The notes under the pieces: model-generated
Database searches by the model: none
Seen by the model: only the letters and a program-made list of their open reading frames with translations
What the model was told of the DNA's origin: nothing
Shown: piece by piece, positions 51,887 through 59,765 of the stretch
How the letters are laid out: the number at the start of each line of letters is the position of its first letter
Numbering within the stretch: the first letter of the stretch is position 1
Position numbers and translations under genes: made by a program
Assembly (NCBI RefSeq): GCF_965208555.1
Contig: NZ_OZ242342.1
Span: 1,674,001-1,738,000 of the forward strand
DNA length: 64,000 nt
Source: Poriferisodalis sp965208555
GTDB lineage: Bacteria > Actinomycetota > Acidimicrobiia > Acidimicrobiales > Poriferisodalaceae
Direction: 5' to 3'

Positions 51887-52900
51887 TCAGGCCAGGGCTT
51901 CGCCGATGGTCTGGCTGAGCAGGGCGGTCACCACGTAGGGATCGGCGTTGGCGTTCGGCCGGCGATCCTCGATGTAGCCCTTGCCGTCCTGGTGGACCTG
52001 CCAGGGGATGCGCACCGAGGCGCCGCGGTCAGACACGCCGTAGCTGAACGTGTCGTAGCGCTCGGTCTCGTGCTCGCCCGTCAGGCGCAGCTCGATGCCG
52101 TGGCCGTAGCCGGCAATGTGCTGCTCGGGCTTGCCCGGCGCACCCAGCGACTGCGCGGCCTTCACGACGGCGTCGTAGTTCTCGCGCATCGCCTTGGTGG
52201 ACACGTTGGTGTGCATGCCCGCACCGTTCCAATCGCCCTGCATGGGCTTGGCGGCCAGGCTCACCTCGATCTCGTGATCCTCGCCGGCGCGGTACAGCAG
52301 GTAGCGGGCCAGCCAGATCTCGTCGCCTACTGTGAGCGCGTCGACGGGGCCGATCTGGAACTCCCACTGGCCGGGCATGACCTCGGCGTTGGTGCCCGAG
52401 ATGTTCAGACCCGCCTCGATGCACCAGGTGGTGTGCTGCTCGACGACGTCACGGCCGTGGATGCGCAGCGCGCCCACGCCGCAGTAGTACGGGCCCTGGG
52501 GGCCGGGGAAGCCGTTGGGCGGGAAGCCCGAGGGCCACTTGGTGACCGGGTCGAGCATGGTGTACTCCTGCTCGAGGCCGAACCAGAAGTCCTGATCGCC
52601 GTACTTGTCGAGAATGGCCCGGGTCTTGGCCCGCATGTTGGTGGGGTGGGGCTCCATCGTCTCGGGCAGGAACGTCTCGCACATCACCATGATGTCGTTG
52701 CCGCCGCGCAGCGGATCGGGGCAGGTGTAGACCGGCTGCAGCACGACGTCAGAGTCGCTGCCCTCGGCCTGGTTGGTGCTCGAACCGTCGAAGCCCCAGA
52801 TGCCCGGCTCGTCGCCGTCGGCCAGGACTCTCGTCTTGGACCGCACTTCGGCCGTGGGCTCGGTGCCGTCCGTCCAGATGTACTCAGCCCGGTAGGTCAC
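51887..52900 (-). CDS. glnII: Glutamine synthetase type II
   Basis: 337 residues from GTG 52900, preceded by AAGGAG eight bases upstream. The sequence is of the short GSII class (eukaryote-like), with WGFDGSSTNQAEGSDSDVVLQP, NDIMVMCETF, WFGLEQEYTMLD, YYCGVGALRIHGRDVVEQHT, AEVMPGQWEFQIGP and GDWNGAGMHTNVSTKAMR. It makes glutamine from glutamate and ammonia. It is divergent from a type I enzyme over a 232-base region, so the organism has both classes side by side. Confidence 0.94.
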   Translation of the reverse strand: MTYRAEYIWTDGTEPTAEVRSKTRVLADGDEPGIWGFDGSSTNQAEGSDSDVVLQPVYTCPDPLRGGNDIMVMCETFLPETMEPHPTNMRAKTRAILDKYGDQDFWFGLEQEYTMLDPVTKWPSGFPPNGFPGPQGPYYCGVGALRIHGRDVVEQHTTWCIEAGLNISGTNAEVMPGQWEFQIGPVDALTVGDEIWLARYLLYRAGEDHEIEVSLAAKPMQGDWNGAGMHTNVSTKAMRENYDAVVKAAQSLGAPGKPEQHIAGYGHGIELRLTGEHETERYDTFSYGVSDRGASVRIPWQVHQDGKGYIEDRRPNANADPYVVTALLSQTIGEALA

Positions 52901-53041
52901 TGCATGCTCCTTCGCTGAATCAATCGCATGTGAGTCAACTATCCGTCCGCACGATACAAACCACCCAGGGTTTCCGGGCCGTTGCCCAATTGTGAACAGC
53001 GCGTGAAGCTCGCCCCCGCGTCTGGATCGGGCAGCGAAACA

Positions 53042-53057
53042 CCCCCGACAATGGGGG
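53042..53057 (+). promoter_or_regulatory. G/C hairpin in the divergent region between glutamine synthetase genes
   Basis: CCCCC-GACAAT-GGGGG forms a perfect five-base hairpin, 75 bases before the glnA-like start. The 232 bases (52901-53132) between the two genes otherwise hold promoters I cannot place. A GAAAC half-site ends at 53040, but I found no full GlnR box. The hairpin may lie in the leader of the type I gene. Confidence 0.3.
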
Positions 53058-53132
53058 CTCAGCCATCGGGGTGCGACGCGCCCCGCTGCGGGCTCAGCCA
53101 GCCCGCGGCCCGACCAGGAAGGGAAGGCCGCC

Positions 53133-54518
53133 GTGACGATGCCGGATGCGACGATCCCGAATCCAGCCAACCCAGCACGGGAACGACCCCAGGACTACGT
53201 GCTGCGCCGCGTCACCGAACGCGGCGTGCGGCTGATCCGCCTGTGGTTCACCGACGTGGCGGGGCAGCTCAAGTCGTTCGCCATCTCGCCTGCCGAGCTC
53301 GAGGCGGCCTTCACCCAGGGCATGGTGTTCGACGGGTCGTCCATCGAGGGCTTCAGCCGCATCGCCGAGGCCGACATGGTGGCCGTGCCCGACCCCGAGA
53401 CGTTCGAGCTGATGCCGGCACGCAACGGCAACAGCAGCGACGAGATCTCCGCCCGCATGTTCTGCGACATCACCGGCGCCGACGGCACCCGTTTTGATGG
53501 CGACCCCAGGGGTGTGCTGCGCCGGGTCATGGACCGTGCGCACGAGGCCGGCTACACGTTCTACGTCGCGCCCGAGATGGAGTACTTCCTGTTCGAGCCC
53601 GATCGGGTCGACGGGCGGCCGGTGCCGCTCGACGCCGGCAGCTATTTCGACCTCACCACCGCCGACATCGCGTCCAACATCAGGCACCGCACGCTGAGCG
53701 CGCTGGAGGCGATGGGCATACCGGTCGAGTACTCGTTCCACGAGGACGCGCCGTCGCAGCACGAGATCGACCTGCGCTACGCCGACGCGCTCACCATGGC
53801 CGACAGCGTGATGACCTTCCGGCTGCTGGTGCGCGAGATCGCCTTCGAGCACGGCGTGCACGCCACCTTCATGCCCAAACCGCTCACCGGCGTGCAGGGC
53901 TCGGGGATGCACACCCACATGTCGCTGTTCGCAGACGGGCGCAACGCCTTCAGCGACCCGAACTCGGCCGACGGGCTGTCCGACGTGGCGCGGGGATTCG
54001 TAGCGGGGCTGCTCGCTCACGCCCGCGAGATCACCGCCGTGACCAACCAGCTCGTCAACAGCTACAAGCGGCTGATCGCCGGGTACGAGGCACCGGTGGC
54101 CATCTCGTGGGCCCGCAGCAACCGCGCAGCGCTCATCCGGGTGCCGCCGACCCGCAACGAGGGGGAGGAGGCGACACGCGTCGAATACCGGGCACCGGAC
54201 CCCGCCGCCAACCCCTACCTGGCGTTCGCCGTCATATTGGCCGCCGGCCTGAAGGGCATTGAAGAGGGCTACGAGCTGCCGCCCGAGACTCCCCCGTCCA
54301 TCACCGGCTACAGCGACCACGGCGGGCCGGCCTACGGGCACCATCTGCCGGCCTCGCTGGACGAGGCGCTCGACGAGATGGAAGGCAGCACGCTCGTGGC
54401 CGAAACGCTCGGACAGCACCTGTTCCGATGGTTCCTGCGCAACAAGCGGCGAGAATGGGCGGCATACCAGTCGCAAGTGACCCAATTCGAACTGGACAAC
54501 TACTTCGCCGCCATCTGA
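53133..54518 (+). CDS. glnA: Glutamine synthetase type I
   Basis: 461 residues from a GTG with GAAGGGAAGG ahead; an ATG two codons on is also possible. GSI signatures are FTDVAGQLKSFAI, GMVFDGSSIEGF, APEMEYFLFE, FMPKPLTGVQGSGMHTHMSLF and NSYKRLIAGYEAPVAISWARSNR. Near the C-terminus the adenylylation-type motif is not clear (EGYELPPETPPSI instead of NLYDLPPEE), so control by adenylylation may be absent. It reads into the GlnR-like regulator after ten bases. Confidence 0.93.
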   Translation: MTMPDATIPNPANPARERPQDYVLRRVTERGVRLIRLWFTDVAGQLKSFAISPAELEAAFTQGMVFDGSSIEGFSRIAEADMVAVPDPETFELMPARNGNSSDEISARMFCDITGADGTRFDGDPRGVLRRVMDRAHEAGYTFYVAPEMEYFLFEPDRVDGRPVPLDAGSYFDLTTADIASNIRHRTLSALEAMGIPVEYSFHEDAPSQHEIDLRYADALTMADSVMTFRLLVREIAFEHGVHATFMPKPLTGVQGSGMHTHMSLFADGRNAFSDPNSADGLSDVARGFVAGLLAHAREITAVTNQLVNSYKRLIAGYEAPVAISWARSNRAALIRVPPTRNEGEEATRVEYRAPDPAANPYLAFAVILAAGLKGIEEGYELPPETPPSITGYSDHGGPAYGHHLPASLDEALDEMEGSTLVAETLGQHLFRWFLRNKRREWAAYQSQVTQFELDNYFAAI

Positions 54519-54528
54519 AGCTGCCCTC

Positions 54529-55212
54529 ATGTACGCCGTTCACCCCGCCGCTGCCAGTGCCGAGCTGGCGCAATTCCTGGATCTGGGCGGGTATGCCTGG
54601 AAACCGGTGTCCAGCGCGGCCGATGTGACCACCGGCGCGCCGCCCGAGGGCTGGGCCGGGGCCATCATCCGGCTCGACAGCGGCGAGGGCGAGGGAGGCA
54701 CCGACACGGCTTGGGCGGTGGCGCGGGCGCTGCGCGAGCAGGCCGCAGCCACGCTGGGGGTGCTGGTGCTGGTGCGCGGCAACGCGCTCGACGAGCTGAC
54801 CATGCGCGACGAGCTGTTCGACGACTTCTGCCTCGACCCGTTCCACCCGCGCGAGCTCGAAGCCCGGCTGGCGCACCTGGCAGCGGCATCCAACGGCGGA
54901 TCGACCGAGATCATCGAATACGGGCCGCTGCGCATCAACCTCGACACCTACGAGGCCGTGGTGGACGAACGCCCGCTCGACCTCACCTACATGGAGTACG
55001 AGCTGCTGCGCTTCCTGGCATCGCAGCCCGGACGGGTGTTCACCCGCGAGGCGCTGCTGAACCAGGTGTGGGGCTACGAGTACTACGGGGGCGCGCGGAC
55101 CGTGGACGTCCACGTCCGGCGGCTGCGGGCGAAGCTGGGCGAGGAGAACGCGGACCTGATCCAGACGGTTCGCTCCGTCGGCTACCGCCTGGGCACCTAC
55201 CGCTGGCGCTGA
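54529..55212 (+). CDS. glnR: GlnR-like orphan OmpR-family regulator
   Basis: 227 residues. The N-terminal receiver-like domain lacks the usual acidic pocket and phospho-acceptor Asp, as in GlnR. It ends FDDFCLDPFHPRELEARLAHL. The C-terminal winged helix is close to GlnR: LDLTYMEYELLRFLASQPGRVFTREALLNQVWGYEYYGGARTVDVHVRRLRAKLG in parts. GlnR homodimers control nitrogen genes in actinobacteria without a kinase. The position directly after a glutamine synthetase gene fits. The identification is by family and context; no GlnR box was proven here. Confidence 0.8.
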   Translation: MYAVHPAAASAELAQFLDLGGYAWKPVSSAADVTTGAPPEGWAGAIIRLDSGEGEGGTDTAWAVARALREQAAATLGVLVLVRGNALDELTMRDELFDDFCLDPFHPRELEARLAHLAAASNGGSTEIIEYGPLRINLDTYEAVVDERPLDLTYMEYELLRFLASQPGRVFTREALLNQVWGYEYYGGARTVDVHVRRLRAKLGEENADLIQTVRSVGYRLGTYRWR

Positions 55213-55216
55213 ACAG

Positions 55217-55372
55217 CTACACGTTGGTCTGGATGAGCGAGCTGCCCTCGTGGCGGTCTTCGGCGTCTTCGTGCAGGAGCTTGCCGAGCGCTGCCGCCAC
55301 TGCTGCCAGGGAGATCGTGATGATGAACGGGCTCAGGAGGAGCACGACCACTATGACGATGGCGCCGAACAT
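55217..55372 (-). CDS. Small membrane protein (51 residues)
   Basis: Read on the minus strand: MFGAIVIVVVLLLSPFIITI, then a second hydrophobic stretch and a hydrophilic tail ending HEGSSLIQTNV. One long or two short transmembrane helices are followed by a charged C-terminus (KLLHEDAEDRHE). The Shine-Dalgarno is weak. It converges on the glnR-like gene (four bases apart) and is followed upstream by ridA in the same direction. No family recognised; the clean hydrophobic/charged pattern favours a real gene. Confidence 0.55.
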   Translation of the reverse strand: MFGAIVIVVVLLLSPFIITISLAAVAAALGKLLHEDAEDRHEGSSLIQTNV

Positions 55373-55393
55373 GGATGGCAGCGTACTTCGCTG

Positions 55394-55741
55394 CTATTCA
55401 GGGAGGAAGGCGATGGCTTCGATCTCCACCTCGGCGCCCAAGGGCAGGGCTGCCACGCCGATCGCGCTTCTGGCTGGGCGGTGCTCGCCGAACGCCTCTG
55501 CGTAGATCGAGTTGATCAGCGAGAAGTTGCCGATGTCGGTCATGAACACGAGGCACTTGACGACGTCGTCGAAGGTGCCGCCCGCCGCTGCCAGCGCTTC
55601 GGAGACATTGGCGAGCACTGCGCGGGCCTGCGCCTCGACGCCCTCGACGAGCGCGCCGCCGGCGAGGCCGATCTGGCCGGAGACGAACACGAAGTCACCG
55701 GCTCGGTACCACTTCGAATAGTGAGCGACGGGTGCGGCCAT
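55394..55741 (-). CDS. RidA/YjgF/YER057c/UK114-family protein
   Basis: 115 residues. Family motifs: HYSKWYRAGDFVFVSGQIGLA, VEAQARAVLANVSEALAAAGGTFDDVVKCLVFMTDI and RPARSAIGVAALPLGAEVEIEAIAF. RidA proteins are homotrimers that hydrolyse reactive enamines/imines made by PLP enzymes. The Arg that binds the imine carboxylate in true RidA is present in R-P-A-R-S. It sits downstream of a PPOX protein gene in the same direction. Confidence 0.88.
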   Translation of the reverse strand: MAAPVAHYSKWYRAGDFVFVSGQIGLAGGALVEGVEAQARAVLANVSEALAAAGGTFDDVVKCLVFMTDIGNFSLINSIYAEAFGEHRPARSAIGVAALPLGAEVEIEAIAFLPE

Positions 55742-55760
55742 CGGGATCCTCCTGTTCTGC

Positions 55761-56222
55761 TCAGGAAATGGTGCCGGCGTTGGAAGTGATGTGATCGAGC
55801 GTCACGAAGATTGCCAGGCGGCGCTCCTTGGCCATCACCCGGTCGTAGGTGTCCCAGTCCTCGTGGGTGCCGCCGGCCGAGCGGAAGACCTCGCGCAGCA
55901 GCTCGGGGATGTCGGCATCGGCGACGCCGTCGGCCGGGTCGTCGAGACCGATGAGCTGGGCGCTGCCGTGGACGGCTACCCAGTCCCACCGGTGGCGGAA
56001 TGCCACTGCTGCTCGCGGGTCGCTGCGCAGCAGGCGGGCCTTGCGGGCGTTGGCGCGCACTACGCAGGCGACACTGGTCTCGCCGGTCACGGGGTTGTCC
56101 ATCACGCCGGCGTTGATGATGGATACGTGCGGGCTTCCGCTGCTGTCTAGGCAGACGAAGCTGCACAGGCCGTTTTCTGCGGCTACTAGGCGGCGGAGCT
56201 TGTCTTGTGCTGGTTCGGCCAT
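55761..56222 (-). CDS. Pyridoxamine 5'-phosphate oxidase-fold (F420-type) protein
   Basis: 153 residues. Split-barrel flavin/F420-binding pattern: LRRLVAAENGLCSFVCLDSSGSPHVSII, ETSVACVVRANARKARLLRSDPRAAVAF, then WDWVAVHGSAQLIGLDD. Many actinobacterial members use F420. The C-terminal part with HEDWDTYDRVMAKERRLAIFV is characteristic of a subgroup of such proteins. The substrate is unknown. Confidence 0.83.
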   Translation of the reverse strand: MAEPAQDKLRRLVAAENGLCSFVCLDSSGSPHVSIINAGVMDNPVTGETSVACVVRANARKARLLRSDPRAAVAFRHRWDWVAVHGSAQLIGLDDPADGVADADIPELLREVFRSAGGTHEDWDTYDRVMAKERRLAIFVTLDHITSNAGTIS

Positions 56223-56240
56223 TGCGGATCGACGCTAGCG

Positions 56241-56310
56241 CAGCGGTGCCCATCTCCCCCCGGGGTGAGCGGGGGCAGCGGTGCCCATCTCCCCCCGGGG
56301 TGAGCGGGGG
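56241..56310 (+). repeat. Perfect 35-bp tandem duplication
   Basis: The 35 bases at 56241-56275 are repeated exactly at 56276-56310. The unit is very G/C-rich with C6GGGG and GAGCGGGGG runs. A partial third copy follows. It lies between the PPOX gene and the 2Fe-2S fusion gene, a non-coding stretch. Confidence 0.9.
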
Positions 56311-56412
56311 CAGCAGCACCCATGCTCAGACAGGCGCAGCGCCGCCCGTTGCGAGGTGGATGGGCTGTGGCGCTGCGAACTGCGCGTGGGTACTGCTGCC
56401 CCCGCTCACCCC
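56297..56412. repeat. 26-bp inverted repeat with nested hairpin
   Basis: The arm at 56297-56322 matches the reverse complement of 56387-56412 in 25 of 26 positions, with a 64-base loop. Inside the loop CGCAGCGCC (around 56334-56342) pairs perfectly with GGCGCTGCG (56369-56377). The left arm runs into the second copy of the 35-base tandem repeat. The whole 56223-56429 intergenic stretch is thus a structured element. Both flanking genes run on the minus strand. Confidence 0.85.
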
Positions 56413-56429
56413 TTGTTTTGCTGTGCGCT

Positions 56430-58067
56430 CTACCTGCCGGTGGGGAGGTGGGCGGGCGCGCCGCGGCTGAGCCAGGTGGCTGCTGCTACTGCTGCGAATA
56501 CTGCTTCGCCTGCGGGGACGGGCGACTGTCGCGGCGGTTGGATCGTGACTTCTATTTCTGGGGTGTCGGCTGAGCGGGCTATGCCGAAGCTGCGGATGGT
56601 GAGGTCGTGAACCTCGCCTTCGGCGTCGACGGTCAGCGCCTCCGATGTAACCCAGCTCCAGGCCATGTGGGTGGCGCCTATTACGTAGCTGCGCAGCGTC
56701 GTCGTATCGAGCGGTTCGCCGGCATCGACCTTCACCTCGATGCCGGCCTGGTTGATGGTGGCTCGTGCGGTGGCACCCGCAGGAGACGTCATTTCGACCG
56801 TGGAGGTGCCCGCGTCAAGCGATTCGCCGGATTGCAGCCGGTTCAGGGCCGAAGCCAGCATCTGTGCCTCGGCCCAGACCGCCGCGCGGAGGTCCATCGA
56901 CGTCGGCGGTCCCGGCACGTCGACCTCGACGATCTCGGCGTCCGGCAGCGCGGAGCGCAGCGCCTCGGCCGCGCCAGCCGTACGCGCAATCCGAATGACA
57001 CCGGAGCCGTCCGCTCGTAGCCCCGCCGCCAACGGCGGACGCTTCGGGCCACGCCTCACGACGTCTTCGCGTGACCACAGCACGCGGACCGGTTGTCCCA
57101 GTTCTGTGGCGAGCTGACGGGCTTCTTCACGGACGGGTGAGTTGGTCTTGCCGCCGAAGGCTCCGCCGTTTGCCAGCGGGTCGGAGGGGTTGGCGCCGGG
57201 TTCGCACCAGGCTGCGTCGGTCTCCAGATAGCCGGGTTCGGTCCAGCAGGTGGCGAGCTGAACGTCCCACTCGGTTCCTGGCGGGGGCTTGGGGATCGCT
57301 ATGGGCGGTTTGGGCTCGAGGGTGGTGCGGCGGCCTTGGACCTTGCCGGCTTGACGGCGGGCTTGATCCAGGGTCTCGGCTGCGTGCCACTCACCGCTCG
57401 GCCCGGCGACGGCCGTGAGCGTGCCTGCGGGTGCGCCGTCGGCGCCGAAGCTGAACGCGCCCAGGACGCTGGCGGGCACTGACTGCTGGGGGCCGCCCGT
57501 CTCTAGGGCGGCGCGGCGGGCGGCGGCGTTCTGATCGCGCTCGGGCGCGGGGGTCGACCGCTCGGCTGGGGCGGCGGCGTGGGTGGCTGCTTCGCGGATG
57601 GTTTGCCAGCCGGTGCAGCGGCAGAGGTGGGCGGCGAGCGCCTTGTCGACCGTGGTGCGATCTGACAGATTGGCGCCGCGTCGCTCGTGGCCTACAAGAC
57701 GGCACACGATGCCGGGTGTGCAGAAGCCGCACTGGGTTGCACCGCAGGACAGGAATGCTTCGGCCCAGCGTTGCTGCTCGCTGGCGCTCAGACCGGCGGC
57801 GGTGGTGACTTGGCGGCCGGCGACGCGGCGTGCCGGGGTGACGCAGGCCACGCGGGGCGCGTCGTCGACCAGCACCGTGCAGCAGCCGCACTGGCCCTGC
57901 GGGCTGCACCCGTCGAGCACTGATTCGATGCCGAGGCGGTCGCGCAGCACGCCGAGCAGCGTGTCGCCGTCGTCGGGAACTTCGACGGCATGGCCGTCGA
58001 CGACGAACGTGATGGTGCTGCTGGTACCCGCCGGGGAGGGCCCGGCTTCGGGTTCAGTGCGGCTCAG
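56430..58067 (-). CDS. 2Fe-2S / shortened molybdenum hydroxylase fusion with an apparent CTG start
   Basis: 545 residues if started at CTG 58067. A plant-type 2Fe-2S domain (TFVVDGHAVEVPDDGDTLLGVL, CSPQGQCGCC) and a second 2Fe-2S domain (CGFCTPGIV, LCRCTGWQ) form the small-subunit part. A linker leads to fragments of a xanthine dehydrogenase large subunit: PLANGGAFGGKTNSPV, VRVLWSREDV and the C-terminal RSFGIARSADTPEIEVT. The large-subunit part is about half normal size, so molybdopterin binding is doubtful. The first in-frame GTG (57950) would remove the start of the first ferredoxin strand; CTG 58067 overlaps the upstream stop as CTGA. Confidence 0.8.
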   Translation of the reverse strand: MSRTEPEAGPSPAGTSSTITFVVDGHAVEVPDDGDTLLGVLRDRLGIESVLDGCSPQGQCGCCTVLVDDAPRVACVTPARRVAGRQVTTAAGLSASEQQRWAEAFLSCGATQCGFCTPGIVCRLVGHERRGANLSDRTTVDKALAAHLCRCTGWQTIREAATHAAAPAERSTPAPERDQNAAARRAALETGGPQQSVPASVLGAFSFGADGAPAGTLTAVAGPSGEWHAAETLDQARRQAGKVQGRRTTLEPKPPIAIPKPPPGTEWDVQLATCWTEPGYLETDAAWCEPGANPSDPLANGGAFGGKTNSPVREEARQLATELGQPVRVLWSREDVVRRGPKRPPLAAGLRADGSGVIRIARTAGAAEALRSALPDAEIVEVDVPGPPTSMDLRAAVWAEAQMLASALNRLQSGESLDAGTSTVEMTSPAGATARATINQAGIEVKVDAGEPLDTTTLRSYVIGATHMAWSWVTSEALTVDAEGEVHDLTIRSFGIARSADTPEIEVTIQPPRQSPVPAGEAVFAAVAAATWLSRGAPAHLPTGR

Positions 58068-58399
58068 CTGAATGAGTTGCCGCAGCCGCAGGTGCGCTGC
58101 GCGTTGGGATTGTCGATCGCGAAGCCTGATCCCATCAACCCATCGGTGAAGTCGAGCGTGGCGCCTTCGAGCAGCTGCGCGCTCATCGGGTCGGACACCA
58201 CCTTGACGTCGCCGTATGCCTGCGACATGTCGTCGTTGGCCACTTCGGAATCGAAGAACATCTCGTAGCTGAAGCCCGAGCAGCCGCCCGGCCGCACAGC
58301 GACACGCAGCGCAAGCTCGGTCTCGCCTCCCGCCTCGGACTGCTCCTGGGCGATGAGTTCGTGCACCTTTTCTGCGGCGGTATCGGTCAGGGTGATCAC
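58064..58399 (-). CDS. HesB/IscA/ErpA-type iron-sulfur carrier
   Basis: 111 residues. The three-cysteine pattern is complete: one in RPGGCSGFSYEMFFD and the C-terminal QRTCGCGNSF. An A-type carrier that holds and delivers Fe-S clusters; placed ahead of the 2Fe-2S fusion gene it may serve it. It overlaps that gene by four bases. Confidence 0.93.
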   Translation of the reverse strand: MITLTDTAAEKVHELIAQEQSEAGGETELALRVAVRPGGCSGFSYEMFFDSEVANDDMSQAYGDVKVVSDPMSAQLLEGATLDFTDGLMGSGFAIDNPNAQRTCGCGNSFS

Positions 58400-58532
58400 A
58401 ACAGCGACTCCCGAATCAGCCCCACACGGGCAAACGTTCTGCCACCGATGCTAGTGCCATCAGGCCCGAATGCACAGGTGAGCACACTGGGCTTGGCGGC
58501 TCAGCCTCGGGCCGCCATTACCCTGCGGAAGC

Positions 58533-59723
58533 GTGAGCACCGCCACCGATGCTCCTGCGAATGACGAGGCGATGATCGCCATCCTGCGCGGGGTCATGGA
58601 CCCCGAGCTGGGCGACAACATCGTCGACTTGGGCATGGTGCGCAACGCCTACCGCGAGGGCACCACCGGTCACGTGACCGTGGCATTGACCACGGCCGGC
58701 TGCCCGCTGCGCGCCACCATCAAGCGGGACTGCGAGACGCGGGTCGCCGGGCTGGCCGGCATCGAGAACGTGCGACTGCACTGGGACGAGCTGAACGCTG
58801 CCGAGAAGGCCCGGGTGATGGAACGTGCCCGGCGTACTGCACGCGACAAGGCTGCGCCGACACAGGTACCGGCCAGCGCCCGGGTGCTGGCTGTGGCCTC
58901 GGGCAAAGGCGGCGTCGGCAAGTCGTCGGTCACGGTGAACCTGGCGGCAGCGCTCGCGGCCCGCGGGTTCGTGGTGGGCGTCATGGATGCCGACATCTGG
59001 GGCTTCAGCATCCCCCGCATGCTGGGCATGGAAGGCCGCTTGGAGGCTCGGCCCCCTGCCGAGGGCGAGGAGCGCGGCAAGATCGTGCCCGACGAACAGC
59101 CGCTGGGCGACGGGATGCTGAAGGTGGTCTCGACCGGGCTGCTGGTGGAGACCGAGGAAACCGCCCTGATGTGGCGGGGCCTCATGCTGGCCAAGGCCGT
59201 CGAGCAGTTCCTGCACGACGTGGACTGGGGCGAGCTGGACTACCTGCTCATCGACATGCCGCCCGGCACCGGCGACGTGCAGATGGCGCTCGCCCGCCTG
59301 CTGCCCCAGGCCGAGATGCTGGTGGTGACCACGCCCGCGCTGAGCGCGCAGAAGGTGGCGGTGCGCGTGGCCGACATGGCCCGTCGCAGCCACATGCCGA
59401 TCGTGGGCGTGGTGGAGAACATGGGTGCGTTCACCGCACCCGACGGGCAGCAGTGGTCGTTCTTCGGCGAGGGGGGCGGGGAGCGCCTCGCCGCCGACCT
59501 GGGCGTCCCGCTGCTGGGCTCAGTGCCCCTGGAGCCTGCGGTGTCTGCCGGCGGCGATGCCGGCGAGCCGGTGACGGGCGACGGGTCTGGGGGCCCGGCG
59601 GCAGCGGTGTTCGAGCAGATCACCGAGCGGCTGGTTGCCGAGATCTGCCCGCCGGTTGACATGGGCACCTGCACCGCACGCATGGACGGGCCGATTCCCG
59701 TCACGCTCAGCGCTCGTCGCTGA
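58533..59723 (+). CDS. mrp: Mrp/ApbC-family iron-sulfur carrier ATPase
   Basis: 396 residues from a GTG. An N-terminal MIP18/DUF59 domain (AILRGVMDPELGDNIVDLGMV, TTAGCPL) precedes the P-loop ATPase with deviant Walker A ASGKGGVGKSSVTVNLA, DADIWGFSIPRMLG and LIDMPPGTGDVQM. The usual C-terminal C-x-x-C is absent; only a single Cys occurs near the end (CPPVDMGTC gives C-x6-C). Delivers Fe-S clusters. Divergent from the HesB gene. Confidence 0.92.
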   Translation: MSTATDAPANDEAMIAILRGVMDPELGDNIVDLGMVRNAYREGTTGHVTVALTTAGCPLRATIKRDCETRVAGLAGIENVRLHWDELNAAEKARVMERARRTARDKAAPTQVPASARVLAVASGKGGVGKSSVTVNLAAALAARGFVVGVMDADIWGFSIPRMLGMEGRLEARPPAEGEERGKIVPDEQPLGDGMLKVVSTGLLVETEETALMWRGLMLAKAVEQFLHDVDWGELDYLLIDMPPGTGDVQMALARLLPQAEMLVVTTPALSAQKVAVRVADMARRSHMPIVGVVENMGAFTAPDGQQWSFFGEGGGERLAADLGVPLLGSVPLEPAVSAGGDAGEPVTGDGSGGPAAAVFEQITERLVAEICPPVDMGTCTARMDGPIPVTLSARR

Positions 59724-59765
59724 CTCGCCCGGAGGTGCACAGGGGGTGCCGGTAGGGTCCGGGCG

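Noticed and set aside
52901..53132. A GlnR box between the glutamine synthetase genes
   Set aside because: Only isolated half-site-like sequences such as GAAAC were found, without the required spacing of four half-sites.
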